Source: Paralithodes platypus (lineage: Eukaryota; Arthropoda; Malacostraca; Decapoda; Lithodidae). Taken from it: a stretch of DNA of 64,000 nt. The notes beneath the pieces were generated by a model. It was not told the origin of the DNA. It saw only the letters and a list, made by a program, of their open reading frames with translations, and ran no database searches. Positions within the stretch are counted from its first letter, which is position 1; every line of letters starts with the position of its first letter. The stretch is taken from contig CM064512.1 of assembly GCA_032716605.1 (NCBI GenBank), positions 30,867,827-30,931,826 of the forward strand, in the 5' to 3' direction. Position numbers and translations under genes: made by a program. Below are positions 35,872 through 47,820 of the stretch, piece by piece.

Positions 35872-36500
35872 TTAACCCTTTGTGTACCGGTGATGTCTTT
35901 TTTTATTGTATTCTAGCTATAATTAGACGATTTTGTGGAGCTTATGAAGGATCTGTGGTAGTAAAAAGGGTTAACCCACTGAGCCTCAGCGATGCAGAGT
36001 TTGCGTCCGCAATGTATGTAACGCTAAACCCCAGCGACTCAAACATTGCGTCCATGTTGCTCCGGTCCTATGGCACCGAGAGGGCTCAGATTTGTATGGG
36101 AACTGTGTATGTATCCCACGCAACAATGCCGATGGTTGAAAACTCTCAAAGTTCAACCGTGTGCGCGTGAGCGCGCATAAACCGGTATTTTGGGTGTATT
36201 TGCCTTCAATTTTTTACTCTTGTAAAATCGACTTTCGGGGGCTCCGTAGGACCAATTTTTGACCTTTTTGATCGTTTTTTTGTGGTTTTTCCTTCATTCC
36301 TAACCCATTCGCTATTGTTTCTGGAAAAACAAAAATCAAATCCTGCTGGTCCCTGGTGGTACATTTATTATAAACTAGCAGTGGGTTAATTAAGATAGTT
36401 GAAAGCCTGCTAATTTTATGGAGGCCGTTCATAAAGTAAATAAAATCGTCTTCATATTCAGTATGAAATGAAACCGACAGAACTGTACTGAACGGGTTAC
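35872..36500. mobile_element. TTAA MITE carrying a nested MITE
   Basis: The outer element starts TTAACCCTTTGTG at 35872 and ends GAACGGGTTAC at 36500 (last base of TTAA changed to C). The host repeat resumes right after (TTATTGTCACCAAATG). Without the insert at 35971-36388 it is about 215 bp, matching the MITE at 4676-4889 in length and in an ATTAGACGATTT core. Confidence 0.7.
35971..36388 (+). mobile_element. 418-bp TTAA MITE (copy F), nested
   Basis: The ends are TTAACCCACTGAGCCTC and, from the right, TTAACCCACTGCTAG. It is the same family as copy E by interior sequence. The subterminal words GATGCAGAGTTTGCGTC (35991-36007) and GACTCAAACATTGCGTC (36036-36052) are 45 bp apart, the first centred 28 bp from the TTAA edge. 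Confidence 0.8.
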
Positions 36501-36834
36501 TTATTGTCACCAAATGTTGCTGGCAATTTCGGTTGGTCAATGCAACGATTGTCTATTTATTTTTTATTTTTTTAATTCAAAGGTCAAGGTGAATGGTGAA
36601 TTATGGTGATTATGGTCACTATTTATTTCTTATATAAATATATATATATATACTAAATTTGAATTACACCATATTCAAAATGCTACAAAATAGTGTTACA
36701 CTGACCTTATCATAGATAAATATTCCAATGGTAAAGATTCAATGTGATCATAAATGTAATTATACATATATACTCCCAAGCGGACATGAACCATCGACAG
36801 TACATAAAAGAAAATGCGGCTCTGTTCCTTGACC
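36501..36834. other. decayed end of AGGTCA-rich repeat
   Basis: AGGTCAAGGTGAATGG near 36581 and a TATATA tract near 36640 continue the repeat. From about 36740 nothing is recognisable. Confidence 0.5.
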
Positions 36835-37165
36835 TGTCTCTTCTAAGGATGTACTTTCTGCCCTCTCTGGGCTAAATATTAACAAGGCGTACCACTGGAT
36901 GGTGTTCCTGCGGTTGTACTTCAAAACTGTTCCTCTGCCTTTCCTCCAACGTGTTTCCTTCTTGCTAGAAGTCAGCTCTCATCAACGTGTCCCAACGAAG
37001 GGTGACCGTTCTCAACCCTATAACTATCCTCCAATTGCTCATATTTCTTGCAACTCTAAATTTTTTTAAACTATTATGAATTCATAATTTATTAGGGATT
37101 TGTCTTTCCATAATCTACTTTTAGAATACCAGTATGGTTTGCTTAAGGGCCGCTCTATTGCTGTT
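36835..37165 (+). pseudogene. jockey-like LINE RT fragment
   Basis: This strongly decayed copy of the region 15060-15400 has a TCTAAGGATGTACTTTCTGC start and ends AGTATGGTTTGCTTAAGGGC, the uninterrupted version of the site where the MITE at 15401 inserted in the sister copy. It is abutted at about 37190 by an opposite-strand 3' end. Confidence 0.7.
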
Positions 37166-37460
37166 GTGCACGGCCATTGCTCACTTTTGTTCGTTTTTGT
37201 TTTTTTCTATGTGATTGAGGGAGGCAAAAGGCAGAACTGCCTATAGCGAGTGCCTCCCCCATAGTTGAAAGAGTGACAGGGCCAAAATCAAGGGACGTTC
37301 GAGCCAAAATGCCTGGACACACTGAGTTTGAAGCAATTTAAGTCATAGGAAGAGGGAAAGACTGATTCTGGGAGAGAGTTCCAGAGCTCAGCTGTTGAGT
37401 AGAAGAAAGTTTGAGAGTAACATTTCACTCTTGGGTTGGAGAGTTGTACAGAGTAAGGGT

Positions 37461-39264
37461 TGTGACGCCTGCCAGCGTTGGCAGAATCGCCTCCCGGTTG
37501 CCACTAGCGCTTGCCAGGGCAGTGAAATGGGCTACAGTCTATCTACTATGTTGTACTTTCTTTCTTGTGAATCGTCATGTCACAGGCAGTATAGAAGCGG
37601 TCTTTATTTTCGCCTGTGACAATGCATTATATTTTATATCATGAGTTGAACATAAGATGCATTGTAGTGTAGTTGAGAGAGAGAGAGCGAGCGGGCAGCG
37701 AGACGGTAGTGAGTATTGCTTTCCCTCCTCCTTCCTCCCTCCCGGAGGAGTCCCTCGCCCGCGTGGCTTTCTCTCGGTTTTGATTGGCTGGCGGTTCCTG
37801 GCGCCTTCTGCAGGCCTGCTGTCTGGTGACGTAGCGGCCTGTGATTGGCTGACCACCATGCCTTTGTGTGATCCTGGGGTCCCGAGGAGCTACTCTCTTC
37901 AGAGCTTGCCTGACCAGCATACCCTTAACATCTCCCTTGCCACCTGTCCCCCGACTTCTACCTATAAAGCATTTTCTCTCTCTCTCAACTTCTTTCCTCT
38001 CATTCTTCCACTCTATTTAATATCATAACTCCCCTTTGGTTCTGCACGATTTCATATATCGGCCATCGTATTATATGCTGAAGCTCTCAGATATTACATG
38101 TTTAGTTAGGCATTTTGGAGGGGTTACCATTTTGTCTGTAGAGGTTCGACACACTCACGGTGTCTCCCTACCTATTCCTTGGCTGTCTGCTGGGCTATTT
38201 AATGCTAGACTGGGGTAAGGGTACTTGTGTTGTGATTTCCGATGTGTACCAGGTTTTGTTGAACTTGTACAATCGCAACGGATACATGGGAAGCCTAGGT
38301 GGTCTTTCTGACTGTGTACCTTGTGAGTTTAGCACTGTGTTGCGAGTGAGGGCTTTTGCCTCTGCCACCCAACACTGTGCTAACTCGTTTTGCTTTGACT
38401 TTGAGAGGGTCGCCAGGAGAGAACCAGATACTAGCGATCTGGATCTCTCAAGAGAGCACCCCGTCATTTAACGTAATTTGGCCGCACAGTCTTAAGGACC
38501 TCGCTAGGCTACGAGCCGCTTGCTCAGATATTGTTTCCTAGCCTACGACATCCCAGCTAGACTTTATTAGCCTAGCAGACACCCTATTAGGATTATAAGC
38601 TCTTATGTTATGTATGCAGCATTTTTATTCACGTTGACTGTAAGCCTTGGTTGTTTTTGAGTTGCACAACCCGAGCAGGCTTTTTGAGTTGCCTGACGAA
38701 GTACTTCTTTTGTTGTTGGATATAATACTATTGCGCATTTATTATTATTCCCGTGCCAGTTAACCCTGTATGTCCCTACACTTGTCATATCTTGTTCCTG
38801 CTTTATATAACAGTTCAAAATCCGATTCGATCATCTTAAGCAGCATCAGACTTTCTTCAGAAGATTCCTGCTCGATGCTTTAGGACTTTCGTTCACTTTC
38901 TTTAATATAGGAGTGACAGTTTATTATTGTTTAGAGTAACTTTAATTATACCTTTTTCTTGTTTGCATTAAATCATTTCAGTGATTTAATTAAGCTCTCT
39001 ATCCTTTGCCTTGTATACATTATTAACGTAATTGTATGTTGTTGTGATCAGGCTGTATCAGAGATCATCAGCCTGTAGTAGTAGTACATTTATACCGAGT
39101 TATAGGATACCCCATTATCGCAGATTTAACTCTGGAGGGTATAGGTGTTTTTGTGCGCCGGCATTATAAGTTCAAGGGTTGGATCTAGTGTTACCATTGT
39201 GGCTGTATGCCTTTCTAGTCCAATGATTAAGAGCCCTTGTTTTATACGAGTCCCGGTCGTAACA
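37461..39264 (+). mobile_element. solo LTR of Ty3/gypsy element A family (1804 bp)
   Basis: It begins TGTGACGCC and ends CGTAACA, with a 4-bp target duplication GGGT (37457-37460 and 39265-39268) inside a jockey-like LINE. The same LINE sequence at 42800-42850, read on the minus strand, shows the empty site. It is homologous along its length to the 5' LTR at 59312-61154 and, inverted, to the LTR pieces at 54147-59311. It contains a GA-rich tract near 37675 and CCAAT-like ATTGG boxes near 37780 and 37843. No internal region remains, so it arose by LTR-LTR recombination. Confidence 0.85.
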
Positions 39265-39535
39265 GGGTGGGATTGAGTTGCAAGACGGGTACCACGTGCC
39301 CTACGTAAAGGAGGTGGTATACACTGGGAAAGCTCTGAGGAACACTTATTATTATAGTAGCGATAGAATAGCGAGAGAGATGCAACATTGCGGCGGAGAG
39401 AGACAGATTGCAGAGAGTTGGTAAGTGGACGGGAGTTAATGATACGAAAGGCCTTCCTTTCAACTTTGTCTAGGAGAGCGGTGTGAGAGGAACCTCCCCA
39501 CACATGTGAACAATACTCAATACAAGGACGCACTA

Positions 39536-39825
39536 TGGCCCTGTACAGAGCAAGAAGCTATGCAGGGGAAAAGAACCCCCTAAGGCGGTTGAGCACACCC
39601 AGCTTCTGGGAGGCTGCCTTAGCAAGACTGGTAATATGGTCCTTCCAACTGAGAGCAGAAGAAAAAGAGACACCAAGAATTGCCCCTGTACAGAACAAGA
39701 AGCTACGCAGGGGTAAAGAACCCCTTGAGACGGTTGAGCACACGCAGCTTCTGGGAGGCTGCCTTAGCAAGACTGGTAATATGGTCCTTCCAAGTGAGAG
39801 CAGAAGAAAAAGAGACATCGAGAAT
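39536..39825 (-). repeat. 145-bp tandem duplication in LINE coding
   Basis: A segment including CAAGAAGCTATGCAGGGG and CACCCAGCTTCTGGGAGGCT at about 39545 recurs 145 bp later with a few substitutions. The unit is RT C-terminal coding and occurs once in related copies. Confidence 0.8.
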
Positions 39826-39989
39826 ATTGAGAGAAGATGAAGGATTGATTTTCGTATTGTTGAAGAATAAGGGATAGTCTTCTGGAGGTTCCTGACCTAC
39901 CTAAGGGATAAATTGGGTCTTGGAAGCATTAAATGCAAGAAAGTGTTCTCTAACACAATTGGAAATAGTAGAGTATTGTTCGTACTTTG

Positions 39990-40140
39990 ATGTTGGCTCT
40001 GTCACTCGTTCAACTTTGTGGGAGACACTTGTTACAGGCAGCTTTGACTTTTGTCTCCTTTATTCACATGGACAACAAATTTATTAACTAACAGAATTAT
40101 AGTTACAGTGAAAACAAGTTGACAAGGGCATTTTTCATAA
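39990..40140 (+). pseudogene. jockey-like LINE 3' end fragment
   Basis: A plus-strand tail with GGGAGACACTTGTTACAGGC and TTTTGTCTCCTTTATTCAC. With the minus-strand copy before it, this makes a second pair with outward 3' ends. Confidence 0.65.
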
Positions 40141-40164
40141 TAATCAAACTAAATTGAATAGGAG

Positions 40165-41335
40165 AGAAACAATCTGTCGGGTAAAATCGGAAGGTGGATA
40201 TACAACTTCCTCGTGAACCGAAAACAATCAGTAGCAGTAAACCAAGTAACATCTGAGCCTTCAGATGTCAAAAGCTCAGCTCCCCAAGGAACAGTGCTAG
40301 CACCGCTTCTTTTCCTCATTCTAATAAGTGACATATATGCCAACACAAGCCACAGTACAGTATCCTCCTTTGCTGATGACACGAAACTGAGTATAATAGT
40401 AAAGACACAGGAAGACACGTGCCGGCTGCAAGAGGACATGAATAAGGTATTCCAGTGGACCAGGAAAAATAAAATGCAGCTTAATGAAGACAATTTCCAA
40501 TTAATACGATACAGAGATGATAATTTCGTTAAAGATAATACAAGTTACATAACATAATCCAATCACAAAATAGAACGTAAAGACAATGTGAAAGACCTTG
40601 GGGTGATAATGTCTGAACACATGGGATTCATAGAACGTAACCAGGCTAAAGTTGCAGCTGCGAAACGGCTAAAAGGTTGGAGTCTACGTACATTTAAAAC
40701 TCGCAGTGAATTGCCTATGATAACACTCTTCAAATCCCGGGTGCTACCGCGGCTAGAATACTCTAACTTATTAACATCCAAATACAAAGCAAGTGAAATT
40801 AATGACTTAGAAAGTGTACAAAGGAACTTCACCTCACTTATAAACTCAGTAAAAGTTACATTATTGGGAGTGTTTAAAATCATTAAAGCTGTATTCGTTG
40901 GAACGTAGAAGGGAACGGTACTAAATTATATATTCGTGGAAAAATGCAGAGGGTTTTGTACCAAATCTACATACTCCAATAGCAATGAAGTTCAGTGATA
41001 GGAGAGGCATGGAATGCGATATCCCCAAGAGGAAAAATCGGGGTGCTATGGGCTTTCTGCGAGAGGGCTGGTTATCACATAGAGGAGCATGTCTCTTCAA
41101 CAAACTCGCGTGGTGAGTAAGATACGTGAGGGGCGTCTTGTTAGATAGTTTCAAGAGAGCCCTCGATGTCGAACTACAAAAAGTGCCAGACGAGCCCATC
41201 TTCGCAGGGGATCTCTCCGCCCCTTTGAACAATCTGCTGCACCAATTTCCAAGCAACAACGAAGAGCGGTGCGCTCCTCGGTGCCACTAGAAGAAATGCG
41301 AACTCCACATAGGTGAATGCAATGCAAGATAATAA
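40165..41335 (+). pseudogene. L2/CR1-like LINE, RT fragment
   Basis: This is a relative of 31660-34318: NRKQSVAVNQVTSEPSDVKS, PQGTVLAPLLFLILISD and the SSFADDTKLS catalytic loop, then a stop at 40555-40557, KDLGVIMSE and LPRLEYSNL, with frameshifts after 40880. It is 5'-truncated inside the RT. Confidence 0.85.
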
Positions 41336-41721
41336 ACATAGTAAAACAATCTTTGGTATATTATAAATAATTTGCTACAATTATTGACCTCAATATTGAC
41401 CTGATGCTAAATTATTCGAGTAGGTTTTGATTGTTTGTTGATTTATTTTGCATGGAATATATTGGAATATAGGATGAAGAATTATTAATAGTTTTAAAAC
41501 TTATCAGAAGTATTAAAGACATATTATCTTACATTAACCTGTAATATCTACCGTCATTATATGTTTCCAACATTGCAAGTTCTATTTCCTTGTGTATGAC
41601 ATATACCGATAGAGAAAAAAAACATGTGGAATTATGAACAATAATTATTTAAAACAAAAATGTGATAATTGACAAGTTTCATTTATACATACATACATAC
41701 ATACATATAATTATGTAAGGG

Positions 41722-41795
41722 GGGGTGTGGCAGAGTGGTCTTGCCACTGGACTGGTAATCCAATGGACCCAGGTTCGAATCCCAATATGTCAATG
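41722..41795 (+). repeat. tRNA-like head of a SINE-like repeat (type 3)
   Basis: GTGGCAGAGTGG (A-box-like) and GGTTCGAATCC (B box) are spaced as in a tRNA promoter, but pairing is poor and the 3' flank runs into repeat sequence, so it is unlikely to be a tRNA gene. The following stretch to about 42170 includes a G-rich block with TGAGACTGTGAAACGC that I cannot assign. Confidence 0.5.
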
Positions 41796-42170
41796 GGAAG
41801 ATATTATTCAGTGCATTAATACAGCACACCAAAACGTCCAAAAAAATACCCTCATTGTTCCCTGATTAAATAGCAATGTATGAATATTCCCATATTCAAA
41901 ATATGCCATTGTATATTTTAATGCCTAGTGTGTTAATTGCTCAATAGGTGGCGTTCTGAGAGTGAGGGTCCGAGTCTGGGGGATGAGACTGTGAAACGCA
42001 TAGGCGAAGCGGCTTCAGAGATGGAGTTGCTTCGAGCCGTGAATAGATGCTTCGCATGTCTCACTCCCTAGACTGAAACAAGACCTCACAGGCCTAACCG
42101 TGTTCAGCGGTAGAGTGTGCAGGCCCTCAGCCTATGCCCGAGAGGGAGTATAGTTGGTAGATAGAAGAAG

Positions 42171-42680
42171 AAAAACAAAAAATGTCTCCATAAATAATTT
42201 TTAAATCTTGGTCATTACTTAATAGGGGATTTGTATATGCTCTATGAATATAATGCAACTTTACATATTATTATATTTCTTGATAACTATAACCATGTTC
42301 ATAATTATGTGTATGTAATACGAAATTAGCATTGATAATTTATGAACATTTATAAACATTAACATAATTTATCATATACCATTTTCTTAGAAAATTTAAA
42401 TATGGTTAGATGCATTGTGTAGCTCAAGCCAAAGAATATTAATTGTCAATAAAGATAATTTATCATATCATTGTTCTAGTCTCATGGCAGTAAAACTGAC
42501 GAATGGGACCATAATTCAGATGAAAGATATGTTCATACCAGGTTCTCGGGAAAGATATCACGCTAATATTCTATATCTTCCAAAGAACAATTGATATAGG
42601 CTACAGTTATAATGGTAATGTGGAAAGGGACTTTATGCAGAACATACAAGCTATAACGACAAACTGTAATAGCTTTAGTC
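42171..42680. other. no gene seen
   Basis: AT-rich DNA, ending at a (TC)n/(TA)n microsatellite at about 42680-42717. Confidence 0.45.
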
Positions 42681-42717
42681 TCTCTCTCTCGCTCTATATA
42701 TACAGTATATATATATC

Positions 42718-42996
42718 TCACTATTCTATCGCTACTATAATAATCAGTGTTCCTCGGAGCTTTCCCAGTGTATACCACCTCCTCTACGTTGGGTACGTAG
42801 TACCCGCCTTGCAACAAAATCCCACCCCTACTCTGTGCAACTCTCCAACCCAAGAGTGAAACGCTATTCTCAGACTTTCTTCTATTCAACTGCTGAGCTC
42901 TGGAACTCTCTCCCAGAATCAGTATTTCCCTCTTCCTATGACTTAAATTGCTTCAAACTCCGTGTGTCCAGGCATTTTAGCTCGAACGTCCCTTGA
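42718..42996 (+). pseudogene. jockey-like LINE C terminus and 3' tail
   Basis: The frame reads IPPPLRWVRSTRLATKSHPY, SQTFFYSTAELWNSLPESVF and DLNCFKLRVSRHFSSNVP, then TGA; the 3' tail runs to about 43085. This is the best preserved C terminus of the family in the window. It is 5'-truncated next to a microsatellite. Confidence 0.85.
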
Positions 42997-43689
42997 TTTC
43001 GGCCCTGTCACTCTTTGAAATCTGGGGGAGGCACTCGCTGCAGGCAGTTATGCCTTTTGTCTCCCTCATTCACATAGAAACAAATATATATATCGCTCTC
43101 AGCTGGAAACAAATATTTCTTTCTAAGGACAAATATAGGTTGTAGGTTCTCTCACACTGCAGTAAGATGTTTGCATACAACAATTATTTTGCTTAAAATA
43201 TTCAATAAGTAGGACAAATTAATCGATAATACTTGATGTCAGAGAACAACAAAGGATTGACTTTGTGAAAAGAAAGTTAGATTTGTAATTAAGAAATACA
43301 TTTATCACAGTGCAAGAGGCGTGCGCATGTGTTACGAACCGAATTCTTAGACCAGGACATATAATTATTATTTGTTTTTCATAGAATGTGTATCATATCA
43401 AGCTATAGCTTGGTTGGTCCAGTGATTTTGTCACAATTATCTATTTCATAATTATTTTTTTATTAATCAATATTCAGTTAATCATTCGTAATACGACGTG
43501 AGACGATAAACGTTATTTACATATTAAAGAATGTTAAAGAATAAAATGTGTCATAAGTCGAAGCAATTTACTTGAAAGGAGAAGGATCGGGTGATAAGGT
43601 AGCCAAAGCTTTGAACAACATAAACACAGACTGTATCTTGGAATTATGATAGATGGCAGACTCTAGGCTACCTTAGCCCCTCAATCTAT

Positions 43690-43775
43690 TTGTTATTAAT
43701 TTCACCGCACCACCAACCACCTCCAATGAAATTAATGAAAGCATATAATTATGTGATCCACCGGGAAAGGGTCTC
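43690..43775 (-). repeat. tail and partial head of tRNA-headed repeat (type 1)
   Basis: ATTAATTTCACCGCACCACC and CCTCCAATGAAATTAATG are followed by GTGATCCACCGGG. This matches the tail and first bases of the head in the array at 50222-51020. Confidence 0.65.
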
Positions 43776-45939
43776 CGACGTAGTCAGTTACATGTGAAGC
43801 TATGTGTGTGAATGTACACTCTACATCACAAATTTTAGCATTTCTAAAGTCCAAGAACTGGTTAACTCAACCCGAAAAATGCATATACAAGTTAAAGCAA
43901 TGGAAATAATAATCAGTTTGGTCCGTGATTTATTCAAATAGATAAGCGCCGATTGCGTTAGTGTTTTAAAGTGTATAATTATGTGTATATACAATAAGGC
44001 TATCCCACAAACAGGATTCACACCCAGGGTCTTATCATTTAAAGGTAGGTCAGGTCAGGTGAATGTATTGAGGGATAAGCCTTTACAATGGCACCTCGTA
44101 GCTACTGTCTACTTTCCTACATTTTGAAGATTGTAGAGATGGGAGAAGGGGTGTGTTGTAGACAGAGGAAGCTGTTGGAGTGGCTTTGCTATGTGTGTTA
44201 TTAATCTGTATACATCGGCGCTTGTTCACCACGATTTTAGGCTTGTAAATACGAACAGTTATTGCTCAGAGCGGATTGATGTTGACGACAGAAACTATCA
44301 TACTCATACCACATGTACTTACACTCGCCCCTTTCAAACATGAAACATTTGCGTCAGCATTATTTTGTATACATCAAATTACAACGATAACAGATTATTG
44401 TTTGCTTATGGCATAAGGGTTACAATATTGAAATTTAACTTATATATTTCAGATTTCAATGCCATTCTATCTAGGGGAGATAAGACTTGGATAACATTTC
44501 CATTGTACTCAGATTATGTCGCCTGCAGATATAGCTTATTTGATTAGTACTGGACGATTCACATAATGTTGAATTAGTGTTTTCGATTATTTAGTCAGTG
44601 TTTTCCTTGAATAATTAAGGAGCAATTGTAAGTTATGTACCAAATATTTGTACTTTACCAAACTGTCACCGACATGCCATGCAAACACCCTTGACATTTC
44701 TGACCATCATGCCCATTGAGTCACAGGGTAATGCAAATATTTAATACAACGACCACTATATTTACACATACAAAGTGCCAACATTTGAATACATAATTAT
44801 GTGTATGGATATCTATATATAATAATGAATATATGAGAATAGTTATTGTATTTTTTATGGCATGATTTATCTAAAGCGAGAATGTATATTATCTGTAAAT
44901 TGAGTAAGAACAAACACAAATACAAGGGAAAATAATGGTGCTACTGATTATAATGTCAGAGTAAATAGTAGTCCAGAAAACTATTATAATTTAAACTTTA
45001 CAACGTTCCATTCTCAACAGCCATTACCTCATGTGGTATTCATGGGTTTTCGAGCGGCTCCAATCCTCAATAATAGCACAATCAAAGGTTAAAACTGTCC
45101 CACCAATATCACGACATCGCCCTGGTAATTCCCATCAGATATTGGAATGGTGGAACAGGTGGCTATTATTTATGTTTTTCGTGATATAATACTGTATCTT
45201 ATTGACATATAATGCAGTAATATCAAATTGGCGAATATACAAAACTTTGTACACCCACAGTCTGAATTATACATCTGTAATTATAATTTGTATAATTCTT
45301 ATTCTTTCTACAGTAGATTAAATTGGTAGCTTTGAAACCTTGAAAGGGTTTGTAAATAACCAGAGAACATTTCTTCAATATTTTAAGTAATCCAACAATC
45401 CAAATAGTATCCAAAATGAGGACCTGAAGACATGGAAATTTGACGCTCCTGAGGTGGGGTTAAGATGTCCTATTACCAATGCTTTACCATCATAATGGCA
45501 ATGTCAAGCAATTCCTAAACTACCTACATTAAGATGCATAGGCTCAAGCTTTTGCTCTCAGGCATCACAGCCATAGACTCTCGTAGATGATCTTCCCTAG
45601 TAATAATAGTGTCTAGCCAGGTGTTACGAGTTCAGAGCAACGCTTATTGTGCACATCCTTGACTGTACAGCACTAACCCTATAACTTTTCCCTCGTATGT
45701 GCCTACCGCTGAATTTGTAGTCGCCTCATTTTGCCGCCTAATCGTGCCATTCACATCCCGTTGCCTAACACTGCACCGCATGCCTTCCTTACAGGATTGG
45801 GACTGCCCTTCAGTGTTCCCAGTAGAACATTTTGATATTCCCAATGCTGCTCCCCAAAATATCCCAATCAATCCCATGATTAAAAGAAATCAGACTTTCC
45901 TAGGCATAGGGTATGACAATATCTCCCAAAAAGCGGGAA
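43776..45939. other. no gene or recognised repeat seen
   Basis: AT-rich DNA. A GC-richer stretch at 45640-45880 has short frames on both strands but no family resemblance. Confidence 0.4.
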
Positions 45940-46408
45940 TGCTTGTTTACATGACCGTATTGCTGGTCGGGTATATTTACAGAAAACCAGCTTCATTCCA
46001 TTTTCTTTTTCATGCATAACCAAGAGCCATAGCGTAATACAATTATAAATCAGTGAAAGAGCGATAATAGAGCTTTCCAATGACATCTAAATCATCCTTG
46101 TACGACCACGGGTTAGCCTGCAGCGATCGTGTAACCGGAGGTGAAAATACCCTAAACTTATGTATTTTTTCCAGTTTTTACCTTGTTGCGCGAGGTAGGG
46201 AGGTGGGGATGAGGCATAGTACGTGTCAGTGACGGCCACAAGGTGGTGGCGAGCGGGCCGAGGCCAGCTATCGTCCTCCCAACACGCGGTCTCTCTCTCT
46301 TAGCTCATAACGTCCTCAAAATGGCACCCATCATATGAAGGGTACCACTGGGGTGGCCATTATTCTCTCTCCCGTCATATGACGGGCTAATATGAAATAC
46401 ATGGTTAA
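45940..46408 (-). mobile_element. TTAA MITE of the A/B/C group (copy D), left end decayed
   Basis: On the minus strand this follows copies A-C in the interior (TCTCTCAGC-like block, CCAATGACA, CATGCATAA) and ends at TTAA 46405-46408. CGTCATATGACG at 46373-46384 and CATCATATGAAG at 46329-46340 are centred 44 bp apart; the first lies 29.5 bp from the TTAA edge. The other end could not be fixed. Confidence 0.65.
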
Positions 46409-47327
46409 ATATGAATACATGGTCTAATGAGGCACCTACCAGTATTCCCTATAGTATCAGAGCAATCTACGGAAGAAAAACAAGTACGTCCTCTTCCTCA
46501 CCTTCCCCCATGAACAGATAAGAGGGCTCTCGAAGTCAAGGGGCCAACGAACCAAATCACAGTTTCGAATAATAAGGGGTTAAAGTCTAAGAAAGGTACT
46601 GCACTCCAAAACTATACTCCTATGACAACATTATACATCAATGGAAAGCTCTCGACATGACAAATAAAAATTATGTTGGTGTTTTTTTTCTGAAAATCTG
46701 AAAATAATAATACAACACCATAAAACACCAAGGGGTGTATTTTTGTGTATGTGTGTTTATTGTTCAATTTAAATTCAAACATGATAATTTCAGAGTACTT
46801 GATAACACTAAGAAGCAGTTCAAATTTGAAAGTAATATTCCAAAAATTGCGTGTTTTATGCGTGTTTTTCTTTCGACATGTTTTATGGTGTTTTATCAAA
46901 ACATACAAAATGCATACAAATTATTATGGTAGTATGATCAAAAGAATGAGTTTACACATTGTAAAGAAAAATCATAGCAATGTTTTTGTGGAAATCCGTA
47001 ATTATTAGGTAAAACACCAACAAACACATAGTGTTTTTTTTTTATGTACCCGTAAATGTTATTCGATTACATTCATACTTGGAACATTACAACAGTTTGC
47101 AATAACTAGGAGACAGCCGAAACATTTAAGCAAAATTGAAAAATTGCTTGTTTTATGCGTGTTTTTCCATCTAACCATGATGTAACTAAGAATTAGTCCT
47201 AATTAGAAAGCATAATTCCCATAATTACATTTTATAATAATTTAATTTCATAAATTATAAGAAAAGACATTGTTCCTTCGTGTTTGATGTGTGAACAATG
47301 GTAAAACAATCATTATAAAGTTGAATA

Positions 47328-47567
47328 TTATTTACCTCTAAACTGCTGCCCAATCCGCTTGTCAACCTTATCATAGCACTTCATAGAACAACTACACGGG
47401 GCCCCCAAAACACGAGCCCCTACAACAGTGCCCTTACGAGAAACATACTCGCCACCACGATCTCTTTTACTCTTCTTAACTACACTTCTCCAGGTTTCAG
47501 GGTGCCGTTTTCTACTAGGCATCAACGGTGAACCTTCCCCCACATCTGGATCACTAGTATCACTCAT
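47328..47567 (-). CDS. exon 1 of a transposon-associated basic, Cys-containing protein
   Basis: The frame starts with Met at 47567. After an acidic N terminus it shows GGEYVSRKGTVVGARV and PCSCSMKCYDKV. This SRxGK...CxCxxKCxxKV pattern resembles the N-terminal part of a protein family I recall as widespread in arthropod genomes and probably transposon-derived; I cannot name it with certainty. The reading runs into CAGTTTAGAG followed by GTAAATAAT, a good splice donor, so the stop at 47328 is probably intronic. No later exon was found inside the element. Confidence 0.45.
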   Translation of the reverse strand: MSDTSDPDVGEGSPLMPSRKRHPETWRSVVKKSKRDRGGEYVSRKGTVVGARVLGAPCSCSMKCYDKVDKRIGQQFRGK

Positions 47568-47820
47568 TATTCAGCCTCAAACACCGTGAAATATGGGTAA
47601 AAACAGCGAGAGCGAGCGAGAATGACCAGTTAAAAAACTCCCGCCACATGATTGATGTGGGGAGGTGCGAGACGGCGGCTCTGATTGGCCGGGAGCCGCG
47701 ACACAAACACGCGGGAACATAGCCACCCTCCCATTGGTCAGCCGCGCGCGGCGGCTAGGCCCATATACCTCCGCTTTGCCCTACCTCATCCGTACATTTA
47801 TCGAGTCAAAACACGAGACA
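47568..47820 (-). promoter_or_regulatory. GC/CpG-rich promoter-like region upstream of exon 1
   Basis: This is a local island of GC and CpG in AT-rich surroundings, with two CCAAT boxes on the minus strand (ATTGG on plus at about 47685 and 47734), directly upstream of the exon's ATG. A transcription start was not determined. Confidence 0.45.

Larger units (their letters stand above)
37190..39985 (-). mobile_element. jockey-like LINE 3' half, split by a solo LTR
   Basis: The minus-strand copy runs from its 3' tail (37200) through the C-terminal coding (37320-37460), then resumes at 39265 on the far side of the LTR with RPCIEYCSHVWGGSSHTALL and further RT C-terminal coding to about 39985. A 145-bp tandem duplication lies at 39536-39825. 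It is dead. Confidence 0.8.

Noticed and set aside
45644..46019. Opposing frames of 77 and 106 codons as a host gene
   Set aside because: Neither shows a family motif; the plus frame runs into MITE copy D.
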